Shown: positions 8,760 to 18,245, counted from the first letter of the stretch. The stretch is DNA of 19,046 bases from Russula earlei (GCA_025769875.1 JAGFNK010000889.1:1-19046); one strand, 5' to 3'. A program made the numbers and translations. The notes: generated by a model from the sequence alone, not told the origin.

Positions 8760-9138
8760 ACAAAACCATTATTTCATCAGGGAGGTTACAGGTCACACAT
8801 TTTGAGATAAAGTGTAGCCTAGGCATTGCTTTGGCCTGGCCTATGATTTGAAATGCCAGAGCTGGGCCATCCAAGCCCCAGCTTGGATCATTTGGGGTAA
8901 TCATTGAACTTTAATTTATCAACTTTGCATGGACACCATCATTCCCTGTTAGTTTTCATCATCATATCTGTGCCTCCCTCTCAACCTTCCTTTTTTCTCA
9001 AGTGCATGTACAATGTAAGCCTTGGTGGTCTATATTTCAATGTGCCCAATGCTCATTTTGTGTCGTCAACTTGTGCTCCCCTTCATTTACTTACTCTCTG
9101 ATATTGCTAACACTTGCCTCATTCCAATTAGTGTAGAT
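8760..9138. other. Unassigned spacer between LTR B and solo LTR C
   Basis: No gene, RNA or clear repeat is recognised. Short open frames here have no domain features and mixed, low-complexity translations. Confidence 0.4.
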
Positions 9139-10103
9139 TGTCAAGACTCACTGTTGAACTATCCAGTTCAAGAGCGAGGGATAAGCTCAAAGACGAGTCG
9201 ATAGACGTCCAAGATGGCTGTGGGCAAGAAGCAGAGTCCAGAGTAGTAACAAATACCAGAGAGGCACTGTTACTGTGAGAGTCGAACAGTCACGCAGAGA
9301 GGAGGCCAGGATAGTCACAAGGGGACAGTCCTTAAAGGAGTATCCCAGGGATGGAGAGTGCCATAAACAAATGGACAGTCTGAGGACTGTCCACTACTTT
9401 ATTGAGCGCTTATATACTACAAGAGAACTGCTAAATAGGGAACAAGTCATAACCTTGTTATCAAGCACAATAGAGTGATGAGTAAGAAGTCGGAGTGCGC
9501 TTACTGAGCATGCTCAGTCATGCTCAGTAAGCTGCTGAGTAAGAAGGCTTCTCTTGATGAGTAAGAGCCTTCACTGTCCATGTGTTCACTGTTTTAGTAC
9601 ACATGCAAGCACCTGATTCATTTCCTGTTAGTTGGTTTAGGGCCGGTCATTTGAGGACTTGTAGTCTGGTTTGGGGAATAGTGTTATTCTATAAGGCCCC
9701 TTATATCATTCTATTAGGGTCCTTAGAGTCGTCCCTAATGTTTCTATTAAGGTCCCTAGTATTGCCTTATAGTTCGTTCTATAGTTATTAGAGTTAGTCT
9801 AATAACGTGTTGCCGGGTCTTTGGTACTGTGTTAGTGTCTATTGTAGAGCACTTATAGTCGTCCTAAAGGGTCCTTAGGAAGGTCCTAGTATTGTCTTTG
9901 ATTGCTAAAAGGGTTGCTTCTAAGTGGGGCTTGCTGTATGTCGATTGTGCCGAGAATTGCTCGCGCGACAATGCACACGCGATATTGTGGACACCTCTAC
10001 TCACCCCTTTTGCTCGAGTGAACAGGGCGACACCATAGAGGCTGGGTTTCCTTCTATAAGGAAGGGTCCTTCAAGGGCCCTCTCCAGAGAATGGTTCATG
10101 ACA
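9139..10103 (-). mobile_element. Solo LTR C, related family (minus orientation)
   Basis: Read on the minus strand it starts TGTCATGAACC and ends CTTGACA, the same ends as LTRs A and B. A shared core contains CAGACTGTCC next to a TATA box (TATATAAG, 9416-9409). The block is flanked by AGAT at 9135-9138 and 10104-10107, a likely target duplication, and no internal element DNA adjoins either end. It is therefore a solo LTR of about 965 bp left by LTR-LTR recombination. Its U3 differs from A and B and has TGCTCAGTA-type palindromes (9500-9531) and loose GGTCCTTAG/AAGGTCCTAG repeats at about 9715-9895. Confidence 0.72.
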
Positions 10104-10564
10104 AGATTGTCTTACACATTGGTTCTAGTTCATAGTCAGTTGCAATGTCATACTCACTTACTCCTGTCTCCTGTCTCATTTCATCTCACATTCCATGTCC
10201 CTCTGCCCCCTTTGATTACCTGGTTCTCCTTACTTGTGCTACAGTAATTAAGGCTGGTAGCTACAGTCTCAAATTACAGCTTTGATGTCCCTTTTAAGTC
10301 TCTCATGTGGCAGAGGGAACCTCGACCACCTCAAGATCATTCTCTTCTCCTTCAAGAACACACACATGCACTTACAAACTCCTTTACCCGTGCCTCTAGG
10401 ACATCAAGCATCAGTCTGGGGCATGATCCCCACTTGCTCTGGTTCCTCCCTGTCCATACCCACCCTCAAATCAAACCTCCTAAACTCCACATGCCCCAAC
10501 AGGCACACTACAGTAACATTGTAGCATCCATTGGTGACCTGTATGGAAACAATTCATATTTTAC
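10104..10564. other. Unassigned spacer
   Basis: No recognisable gene. A plus frame (10305-10685) is open across much of it, but its translation (His- and Pro-rich) shows no domain and runs into the repetitive block that follows. No splice pattern or start context supports a gene. Confidence 0.4.
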
Positions 10565-10735
10565 ATCGAAAAGCCATGGCCTAAGCCAAGCCAAGCTGAG
10601 CCAAGCCAGGTTTGATGGCTTTGGCTCAGCCTGGGACTTGAGAAAGCTGGAGCCACCTCAAGCCAAGCCAAAGCCAGGGCTTTAAGGCCAAGCTGGGCTG
10701 GAACAGCACTAATCTGGGCAGTCCACAGGCCCAGG
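10565..10735. repeat. GCCAAGCC/GGCTTGG-rich block, possible hAT-type element end
   Basis: Dense short motifs of the AGCCAAGCC and AAGCCCTGG kind run in both directions, ending in CCAGCCCAGC-type sequence beside an AACAGCACTAA boundary. Many hAT-superfamily transposons have such subterminal repeats next to a CAGTG-type end. A similar block is at 17443-17516. No transposase and no 8-bp target duplication could be assigned. Confidence 0.3.
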
Positions 10736-10868
10736 CTAAATAAGTGTTTCAGCTCAGTTGCTGCAATGCATACAATAGCAAATTGATAGTATGATCTAAG
10801 ACAATCAGTAGCTAGCACAAAGCAATCACAAAAACAGTTTGATAGTAATTACTAATAGAATAATTAGG

Positions 10869-11054
10869 GATGCTCTCAGATACTTAAGAGCATCATACAT
10901 ACAGTAGATACTTCAGTTTCATCTCACAGAAACTGAAGTAAGTACTTACTATCTAATGATCTTATCCGTAGCTGATTATGCATTGTAGTAATATTTTATT
11001 AGGTAAATATAACACAAAGTTTTGTCTCACAGAAACTGAATAATATTTTATTAG
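10869..11054. repeat. AT-rich cluster of palindromes and direct repeats
   Basis: A perfect 12-bp inverted repeat TACTTCAGTTTC / GAAACTGAAGTA (10909-10920, 10929-10940) has an 8-nt loop. An 8-bp one, GATGCTCT / AGAGCATC, lies at 10869-10876 and 10887-10894. The loop-plus-arm sequence TCTCACAGAAACTGAA is repeated directly at 10922-10937 and 11025-11040, and TAATATTTTATTAG at 10989-11002 and 11041-11054. It looks like the remains of a small hairpin-type non-autonomous element; no coding is seen. Confidence 0.6.
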
Positions 11055-11109
11055 ATCTACTATGATCTAATCTACCTTATCACTTTGTGATTCAACAACA
11101 TGGGGGTGA

Positions 11110-11376
11110 CAAATTGATTCAATTGGTACAGTAATCCCACTGGTGATTTGGGGCAAGTCATGTTGCATCTTGGGTTACATAACTTGGGAACTGAGCTGCC
11201 CTCTCTTAAGCATTTGACTACTTTCTAATTGTTTGGGTTGACATATGTGATGCATAAGGAGAGGGCAACAAATCAATCAATTGTATTAAATAATTTGTAA
11301 TCTGAGCTGAGTTGATTCAGTGGTCAATATATATTTCACCTTTATTGACCAGTGAGTTGAGTTTTAGAGGACTCAA
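11110..11376 (+). repeat. Left arm of a 7.4-kb-spaced inverted repeat
   Basis: Reverse-complement partner of 18246-18532. Long identical runs such as TGAGCTGCCCTCTCTTAAGC and TAATTTGTAATCTGAGCTGAG leave no doubt. The inner end of each arm has its own hairpin, TCAGTGGTCAATA ... TATTGACCACTGA (here 11317-11329 and 11343-11355 with one mismatch), and finishes GAGTTGAGTTTTAG. It could be one long-armed element carrying everything between the arms, or two copies of a small element in opposite orientation. Confidence 0.85.
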
Positions 11377-11510
11377 CTTATCCATTTCTGCCTGTCATGT
11401 TAAGATACTGGTAGGGGATAGTAGTGTTCATGGCCACTCACAAGACACTGAGTCAGTTATTGTATCTAGTTGACAGTTCATGCACATGTGTGCTACAGAC
11501 ACCCCTTGCA
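11377..11510. other. Spacer between the inverted-repeat arm and the KDZ element
   Basis: About 130 bp without gene signals. Together with 17435-18245 it is the DNA into which the KDZ element inserted. Confidence 0.4.
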
Positions 11511-11518
11511 CAAGCCCT
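11511..11518 (+). repeat. Target site duplication of the KDZ element, left copy
   Basis: CAAGCCCT here and at 17435-17442, immediately outside the two inverted ends. Eight bases fits the duplication length known for Zisupton/KDZ transposons. Confidence 0.75.
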
Positions 11519-11551
11519 GACATCAGAAAAAACCTCCCACACTAGCAAGAG
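11519..11551 (+). repeat. KDZ terminal inverted repeat, left
   Basis: Pairs with 17402-17434 in reverse complement. The left copy has CCCACACTAGCAAGAG where the right has CTCGCGCTGGCGAGAG, so most CpG sites on the left have decayed. Confidence 0.75.
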
Positions 11552-11861
11552 TAATGCGAAGTAAGTCAAAGATAATGCGCGATAAGGAGTAATAAGTGCC
11601 AAATTAGTGTCAGTAGACAGCTGATCAATTGGGGGTTGGGGCAGATAAGTGTCAATAACATCAATAACTGTCAGAAGCCTGGCGAGTAATGCCCGATCAA
11701 TCTGGGGGGTCAGGTGGATGTACTTCTTTGGTAACAAAATTGAACTATCAGTAGTGAGTAACCAACGCTAAGTGCAATAGTGCGCACTAACGTGCAATAA
11801 TACTGTGTTGGAATTAGCAATACATAAATAACTTTCAATAGTCTCGCAATAACTGTCATTA

Positions 11862-14800
11862 CTATGCAAATTGCAGGTAGCTAAGCCTATTAGCAAAAGG
11901 ATTGATATAGAATGTGTGGCAATGCTCCAGAATGGTAAAGGGAGTCAAAGACGGAGGAGCATCTGGACCAAATTGCAGGAACACATGGACACTACATACG
12001 ATAGTGTTCACCGGGATAATGCCTGCAGATCACCGTCCATTTTGAATCAATCTAGATACCCTATACATATTATGGACATGATCTGGCGTGACTGGAAGCT
12101 GTGAGAACCATTCAACGTACACGAGGTGAGTTGGAGGTGTGATGTCCAGGGATGGGAAGATGTCGTGGATAGCTTTACTTGGTATCTGGAAAACTACGCG
12201 TACTTGCGCAACTTGATCCTCTTGGGTAACAGTCAGCTTAGGTTATACATTCATAAGAATTGCTTACTATGTGTGCCATCACGAACAAGAACAGTATCAA
12301 ATCTTGCTGGTAGGATACGCCCATGTGAATTGGATTGTTGTGGCTCCACATGCACCGAGTCAATTGACTCCATTTGGTCAGTGTCATTATCGCTAGCCAT
12401 GAACTTGATCTGATGAAAGACTGGGACACCATGGAATGGGATCAGTGTGTTTGCTGCCCATGTGCGCAATGTTGCCATTGAGGCATCAGGGTTGTTAACC
12501 CAAGCAATGAAATCAGCCAGGGCATCTTGAAAGTTGATCGTGCCCTACATCTCAGCAAGATCATCGAATGATACTGACTTCATTGTGGGGTTATGTGCCA
12601 TCTTGAGAATGCCGAGACATGTCTGCAAGGGACCAATTGATGTCCTGATGTCAGCATCACACTGCTCACCCTGCTGCTGCCACTTAATGAATGCCATGTG
12701 CTGTTGGACTTTCTCACGACGCTCCAACCATGTGGTCATCTGTGAGTACTCATCCTTGTGGTTTGTGGCACGGTATGCATCCTTTGTGAAATCTATGTGA
12801 AGACGCTCGGTTTGTTCTGTATTATAGTTGTCAGTTGTGCCAAAATACATGATTGAGGACCAATAGTGAAGGAGACTGTGGATTTTTGGGATGTTAAAGT
12901 CATCCCATGTACCGAGGTCAACAAAGACTGCCTTATTCTCGTGGAAGTGTTTGAGCGCGTCCTGAAGGCGGGTAAGAGTACCACTCGTATGGCTTGGGTA
13001 CTGTGCCAAGTACAAAAAGTCAAGCAGTGCGTGCACTACTTTGATGACGCGCATTGATGCATGGCCACTAAGAAGAGGGATATTGAAAATGACCCCAAGG
13101 AGAACACGACAGATATCTTTGTGTTCCTGTCCTGAAACATAAGACAGCGAGGTTATGTCTTTGGTAAAGAGCATAATGCTGTGATTTGGGGGTAACAGGC
13201 GGCAGCATCAGTTGATTGGTGCTGATCCAAAGACAGTTGGGCTCGTTAGACACGCAATAAGATGCTTCATAACACCCTGAAGTAGTTGATGAAGGATATC
13301 AGGGGTGATCGACAGGAAGATGTCAGCAAATGGGAGAGATTCCCAGAAAGGGTGAAAAATGGGCTTGAGGCCAGCTTCTTGACAGGCTCTGTGGAACATG
13401 CCTACATCCCCATCTGCTAGGCGATAGAGGTGCTTCACATCACTAGAGAGACGGGGCGGGAACTCTTCAAAGACACCTAGTCAATCACAAGGAACCAGAC
13501 ACTTGGGGCAGCGACCGCTGTATGTACAGGTGATGAGAGACTGTTCAGAGTAATCACCGATGAATACTGCAAATATCAGATGGCAGCAATGCCATATTCT
13601 GTCCGCAGTCATCATAGCAATACCCGTTTCTCCACAGGAACTGATCGGGGCCAAAACAGTTTCCATACATGTATGGAATATATTTGCCAAGGTGCGGCGT
13701 TGAGCTGCCTTGTTTGTCATGCCTTCTAGGTTTGTTGTTGGAATATAACCGATTAGTACTTGTGTGTGGCGCGACAGCTTTCGACAAATGTCTTTCGGGA
13801 TATTTCCAATTGTGAGATATATGGGGTATGCCATCTTCCTGCAGAAGACAGTAAGTTGTGTTTTGTCAGACGAGATGATGACGGGAATGATAGTTGCACC
13901 CGGGCGATGGGATTCAAGGGACGTCTGGCTCCATTGTAAGTGTATAATAAAAACTGAAAGTTGGTGTTACACACCTGGACTGTCCACCACCAATCACCAG
14001 TATACATCTCATTGAGGATGCGGGACGTTCGCTCAGGGGAGGTATAAAGTCGTGCAGGTGCAAACACAAGGTCCTTCATGAAATTGGGGTCGCCATAGAG
14101 AGCCCGGATACATTGTAAGGTGTCATGGAAAAAGAAGCGAAGATGTTCATGCCCAATGACCAGTTCCTTGCAATTGAATGGCAGTCGCCCAGGCAATTTC
14201 TTGTCAATGATATTGTTCAATTCCCTTGTCGTTTTGTAGGAAAGCTCAAGCTTCTCGACGACCTTTCTCTATCCCTCAGTGCTATAATGTGTGAACATAG
14301 GGGTACACATACCTCAGGGATCGCAAGTAGATCTGTGACTGCTGATGATGTTGGACCACACATCTTTGCCCAATGTGCGATTTCTCAGTCAATTTCGGAG
14401 GAGAATGGAGCCCATATGGTGTCTCTGGGTGCTGTGCCACTAGACCCATTTGCTGCATGGATGTCATACGGTCCAGAAATCAGAGTGCCAGGGTGACCAA
14501 ATGGAAATTGGTCCATTAGCACGGCCTCTGATTCGCCCGCCTCAGTCCACACAGGTGGGTGATCAGGATACCCCAGATCTGCAGGTAATGGCGGTTCGAT
14601 GGCAGTTTCCTGCCTGGGTAAGCACATATTGTGGATTTGATCATCATCATAGTCTACGATGTCAATGGTCAGCATTAGCCATAAGCGTTGTAGTGGATAC
14701 TCACCGTCCGATTGCACGACTCCCAAAATGGGGTAATTGGCCAAAGGCCCGTCATCTGCAGCAGGGTCACATTCACCACAAGAGGCGATATTGGAAACGA

Positions 14801-14993
14801 TATGGGGTGTGGGAGTTGGGAATGATGCTAGTGATGATGCCGAGCGATGAATGGACTGAGACTCCAAATGGGCTGGTGTGGTGTTATGCACTATACAGCA
14901 GCGCACACTCCTAGTCTTTGCAACGTGTTGAGAGTAGCCACGATGGGTAAAGTTGCACTCTCAGCCTGGACAGTGAATCTGTGTGGCTTTCAT
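11862..14993 (-). pseudogene. Plavaka-type KDZ transposase, five exons, six premature stops
   Basis: Exons 14993-14705, 14653-14313, 14268-13975, 13924-12268 and 12220-11862 join through GT-AG introns of 51, 44, 50 and 47 nt into one 980-codon frame with no frameshift. The N-terminus has a zinc-finger-like CPG-stop-ECNFTHRGYSQH; the stop takes the place of the second Cys. Downstream are GDWWWTVQ, SSDKTQLTVF, YPIYLTIGNIPKDI, GYIPTTNLEGMTNKAA, SSCGETGIAMM, CTYSGRCPKC, SITPDILHQLLQGV, FLYLAQYP, YNTEQTERLHIDF and DAYRATNHKDE. These are, in order, what I know of Plavaka transposases in basidiomycetes, the catalytic protein of KDZ elements. Premature stops are at codons 11, 186, 456, 547, 768 and 924 (five TGA, one TAG). 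The final TAG is at 11864-11862. Intron 2 and the start codon are the least certain parts. Confidence 0.88.
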
Positions 14994-15162
14994 GACAGAA
15001 TGCTCAACTAGTTGAGAAGAGGAGGAATGGGAAGTCACTGTCAGAATATGCCATGTGCTTTTAACATAAAATGAAACTCACCTTGGTCGTCGAACCCCAT
15101 CACCCTTCCTGTCGTTTCCAGCATTCTTACCTCCACTCTCTTATTTTCATCTTGCTTCATCC
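14994..15162. promoter_or_regulatory. Divergent promoter region of the KDZ element
   Basis: 169 bp separate the two start codons. In it lies a perfect 14-bp palindrome, CTCAACTAGTTGAG (15003-15016), close to the transposase start. An AT-rich TTTAACATAAAATG (about 15060-15073) could serve as a TATA-like element, and a pyrimidine-rich stretch precedes the plus-strand ATG. Both genes must be transcribed from here, so one binding site could control both. Confidence 0.55.
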
Positions 15163-17006
15163 ATGGCTCCTCGCACTCGTCGCATTGATCATGAAACGTA
15201 TCTAAAAGGTACTTCAAATTTTATTCATGTCATCATATCTAATATCAAAAGTAGGGAATAAACGCACCTTATCCTCCGATGATGCTGATCACCCCAGCTC
15301 TGCCAATTTGGCTGTGCAGCCAACCTATACCCCACTTGCAAAGAAGACACAAAAGTCCAGTGTGCCGCAGAAGTCCAGTGTGTCACATGGTATCATAGAT
15401 GTTGCATGTGTTGACTTGGACACAAAGGTCTTGGATATCAAGGAGGGAATGATGATTGCGGGGGCATTGCCATGCCCATGCCAAGGAGGTTGGAGCGAAG
15501 TGCATGCATATGCTGACAAATAAGGTTTGTCACCAAACAAACAAACCACTGATGGTTTGTTTTTCGTTTTTTTTTCTCCCCAGTGTCCACTTTCTATGGT
15601 GATAGTGGTGGTGCACATGCCCGTTGTCTTGTAACCGAACCTGTCGAAACTGAAACCACTGGTGACAAGAGCAACCCAGAGTCAGAGACTGACTAGCTTG
15701 AGGACCTGGAGTCCACCCAGCAACCGTCCATGAAACGTTCTGAGGTGATGGTAATTGAGGTACATCTGCGACATCATTTTATCTCTTCTAAAATTCAAAG
15801 CTGTTCATGTAGAGACCGTCATGGTCAGCTTCAGTTGCTCCTCCCGGGCCTTCTGCCTTAGATGGTGTACTGCCCGGCAGCCAAACTTGGACAACTGATG
15901 ATGTTCCATCTTCTCGAGATTGTCAAAGCAGCGCTACTGCTTTGGCTTCTGAATTTCGCTGGCCCGCTGACACCGATCTCATACTTACTCCAGATTCAAA
16001 CAAGGTAACACTGTCTAAGCAACGCCCACTAATTCGCCTCGTCCTTCAAGACGCAGTGGATAGTGTTCAAGCCAGTTTGTTCATTGATCATGCATTCCCT
16101 GATGCCCCTACTGTTCTCACAGTGATAAAGGCTGCTCTTTTATCAGCTGCTTCTTCCCGTCCCGGTTCCTCATTCATCCATCAGCCCCTCCAGTCCGATC
16201 ACAAATACGTGACTAAAATTATCCCTGTGGTTAGTTCCTCAACCAGAGAGATGGTGTTACTGACAGAATCAACAGCCGCGTGGTCACATCCCCCTTTTCC
16301 AACGTGAAGCCAAAGAACGCCACACTACCATCATCTCGGCTGAGTTGTCGGCCATCCCATCAAAGGCATCAATCATTGCCTTTGTTGAGAAGCAGTTAAC
16401 AGATTACAACTATATGTTTCCAACCAGCAAAAGTGTAAGTGGACTTATTCTTATTTGATACCATCTAATGTGTGGTTAGGTTTCATCGAACTTTGGTCTC
16501 ATAATGTGCTCGCGTCCCTATCGGAATACGCAGATAATCAATGTGATTCACGATTTGTATTTTGCCAGAGGTGTTAACTCGTTTGTGAGTAAATTTGGAC
16601 ACCGCTTTCCGACACATCAAGACACCCTTGGGGTGACGACGCGTGAAGTGCCAATACCAATGGTCGCATTGGTAGCAACGGCGGTAAGTCTAGTTTAGTC
16701 TTGTCTTCAAAATTTGTTCTAACTATATATGTAGCTCTATGCTGCCCTGCATGAGTGGTGTACCAGTGTCCACCAGGCCACGGACTTTTCAGCCAATGCA
16801 TACCTTGATGTCTATCATGGCCATATTGGCACATTCAACCATATCCAGGAGCATCGTGGCAATGCGTTCCACACAATGATGGCGGATATTTTTACAAAAG
16901 CCCAGTGAGCAATCAAATCATGCTATACTTTGTTTAACTAATCTACCTTTGTAGGCAGCACTTCAGCATTGAGAACCTCGGTCCCAATTGCTGGACTCAA
17001 CCTTGA
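15163..17006 (+). pseudogene. DUF6532-like accessory gene of the KDZ element, eight exons, two premature stops
   Basis: Exons 15163-15208, 15252-15524, 15584-15759, 15813-16229, 16267-16434, 16480-16683, 16735-16904 and 16955-17006 join through seven GT-AG introns (37-59 nt) into an exact 502-codon frame. The first 235 residues are Ser/Thr/Pro-rich and acidic in part, probably disordered. From about residue 236 the order RPLIRLVLQDA, SLFIDHAFPD, LFQREAKER, DYNYMFPTS, INVIHDLYFARG, REVPIPMVALVATALYAALH and FSANAYLDVYHGHI resembles the DUF6532 family of basidiomycetes (identified from memory). Premature stops are TAA at 15521-15523 (codon 106) and TAG at 15694-15696 (codon 144), both outside that domain. 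The molecular function is unknown; the head-to-head place beside a transposase suggests a role in transposition or its control. The 37-nt intron (16230-16266) is the weakest join. Confidence 0.8.
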
Positions 17007-17399
17007 AGAACTCAACAATTGAGCAAGCTCACACCATCCTTGGTCCCTCAAACCAACGGTGACATTATACCCGCTCATATTGTTCTCTCGGACAAATTAT
17101 CGTTCTCGTACATCTACACTTGATTTTAGTTTGGCATTGTAAAATGCCTACATTAGTATTCCTGTCATAGCATAGCTGAATGGACTGCGAAGTTATTGCG
17201 CTATTATCAGCGCTTATTATCAATCATGTCGTGAACTATCCAATCCAAAATTATAGAACAAGAACCATGAATTATCATAATAGCAAAATTATTATCCATA
17301 ATGACAATAATGGTCGATAAAATTATTGGGGGTAAACTGGCGACGATAATTTCAGTTTTTGATAAATGACGCTAGCGAGGGATAATAAGTGCTAATTAT
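17007..17399. other. Right subterminal region of the KDZ element
   Basis: Noncoding and AT-rich, with many repeats of the ATAATAGC / GCTTATTATC / GATAATT kind on both strands, including the hairpin GCGCT-ATTATC-AGCGC (17198-17213). The left subterminal region has matching AATAACTGTC and GCAATA motifs (about 11650-11860). Such repeats are typical transposase-binding regions. Confidence 0.5.
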
Positions 17400-17434
17400 C
17401 TCTCGCCAGCGCGAGAGGTTTTTCCTGATGGACT
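17400..17434 (-). repeat. KDZ terminal inverted repeat, right, with inner palindrome
   Basis: The outer end reads, in reverse complement, AGTCCATCAGGAAAAACC. The next 18 bp form a perfect hairpin CTCTCGC-CAGC-GCGAGAG (17400-17417), so this end is palindromic inside its own inverted repeat. The left end has lost this pairing through point changes. Confidence 0.75.
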
Positions 17435-17442
17435 CAAGCCCT
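17435..17442 (+). repeat. Target site duplication of the KDZ element, right copy
   Basis: CAAGCCCT, identical to 11511-11518, directly outside the right inverted end. Confidence 0.75.
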
Positions 17443-17516
17443 ACTTGGGCTCGGCACGGCTCAGACTGCTCACAGCCCAGCTTCGATTTTCCCTGGGCCT
17501 GAGCCCCATCACACAT
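17443..17516. repeat. GGGCTC/CCCAGC-rich block, possible hAT-type end
   Basis: Short G- and C-rich motifs (TTGGGCTCGGCACGGCTC, CCTGGGCCTGAGCCCC) run up to ATCACACATCACTAA, which in reverse complement begins TTAGTGATGTG. The form recalls ends of hAT transposons and the block at 10565-10735. No partner end was found, so the call is tentative. Confidence 0.3.
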
Positions 17517-17609
17517 CACTAATCAGATCATGAGTAGTTGATGTGCCCTGGCCATGCCAGCTTGCAATCCGTTCCGATCGGAGCATAGCCAAGCAGGTCA
17601 TTACACCAG

Positions 17610-17616
17610 TATAAAA
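17610..17616 (+). promoter_or_regulatory. TATA box of the secreted-protein gene
   Basis: TATAAAA lies 149 bp before the ATG at 17765. The stretch between is pyrimidine-rich and free of introns, as in a fungal 5' leader of about 120 nt. Confidence 0.6.
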
Positions 17617-17764
17617 CCAATGCGTGCAGTTACAGTTCTGTCCAGCTGTGCTCCCAAACTCGTTGGTACCGGTTACTGGCAACTTTCTAAACTTTCTGCA
17701 CCACTGCCTTGTTCAATCTTCGACAACTTCCATTCAACAATTTATATTCCATTCATACATAACA

Positions 17765-18240
17765 ATGCGACCCTTCTCACATGTTTTGGCCATATTTTAC
17801 CTTGCCGTTGGCATCGCTCCATTCTTCGCGCATGCTTCATCCACACCGTACGCCAACCTCCTCAGTCATCTTTCTCCCTGTAATCGACCTTACCTCGCAG
17901 TCTGCCGGACGGCGTGCCTCAAGCGCATATGGATCAGTTGTCATCGATAAGAAAGGAGATGCAACGGCACGGGGCAGACCTCGATTCCAAACTCGAAGCC
18001 CTCAAAACGGCTGGTCACCCATTCGAAAGCACAGATTGTCAAAACGTTGTGGACGAATATATGGATACCATCAGACCCCTGGGGGAGCAATTGGCGGTTC
18101 TCAACCAACAACATAGCACCAATCTGGGTAATGTTGCGAGAGCTGCAGTGGCCGGTGGTTTGAACCGAAATTATCATCGTCAAGGGTACAACTATATCCC
18201 GATCAGGAAAAACCTCCTCACGACGGACAGGAATGGATAA
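17765..18240 (+). CDS. Small secreted protein, unknown family, two exons
   Basis: Exon 17765-17847 and exon 17901-18240 join through a 53-nt GT-AG intron (17848-17900) to code for 140 residues and a TAA. The ATG has A at -3. Residues 1-24 (MRPFSHVLAIFYLAVGIAPF, then FAHA) form a clear signal peptide with cleavage expected after AHA. The mature part, about 116 residues, has one Cys (STDCQNVV). A charged, probably helical stretch (DQLSSIRKEMQRHGADLDSK, later EYMDTIRPLGEQLAVLNQQ) is followed by a Gly/Asn/Tyr-rich, basic tail (NRNYHRQGYNYIPIRKN). No family is recognised. There are no internal stops, unlike every other gene here, and the gene ends 5 bp before an inverted-repeat arm. Without the splice the first frame would stop at 17950. 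The secreted-effector type is possible but unproven. Confidence 0.72.
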
Positions 18241-18245
18241 GTCCA

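Larger units (their letters stand above)
11519..17434. mobile_element. Complete KDZ (Plavaka-type) DNA transposon with two divergent genes
   Basis: 5916 bp bounded by inverted ends and an 8-bp direct CAAGCCCT. A left stretch CATCAG...AGCAAGAG (11521-11551) matches the reverse complement of the right end at 25 of 31 positions. All six differences are transitions, mostly A on the left for G on the right. Inside are a Plavaka-type transposase (minus) and a DUF6532-like gene (plus), head to head, with GATAAT/AATAAC-rich subterminal regions on both sides (11560-11860, 17100-17400). KDZ elements (Kyakuja-Dileera-Zisupton) are cut-and-paste transposons common in basidiomycetes. This copy keeps its full structure, but both genes carry stops. 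Confidence 0.85.

Noticed and set aside
12534..12800. Plus-strand frame opposite the KDZ transposase
   Set aside because: Complete shadow of exon 4, which carries clear family motifs on the minus strand.
11862..14993. TGA recoding (readthrough or Trp) as the reason for repeated TGA codons in the transposase
   Set aside because: TGA replaces different residues at different sites and a TAG is also present; the genes around use TGA as a normal stop.
17624..17764. Upstream extension of the secreted-protein frame
   Set aside because: The frame is open, but starting at 17765 gives a proper signal peptide, and 17624-17764 fits a leader behind the TATA box.
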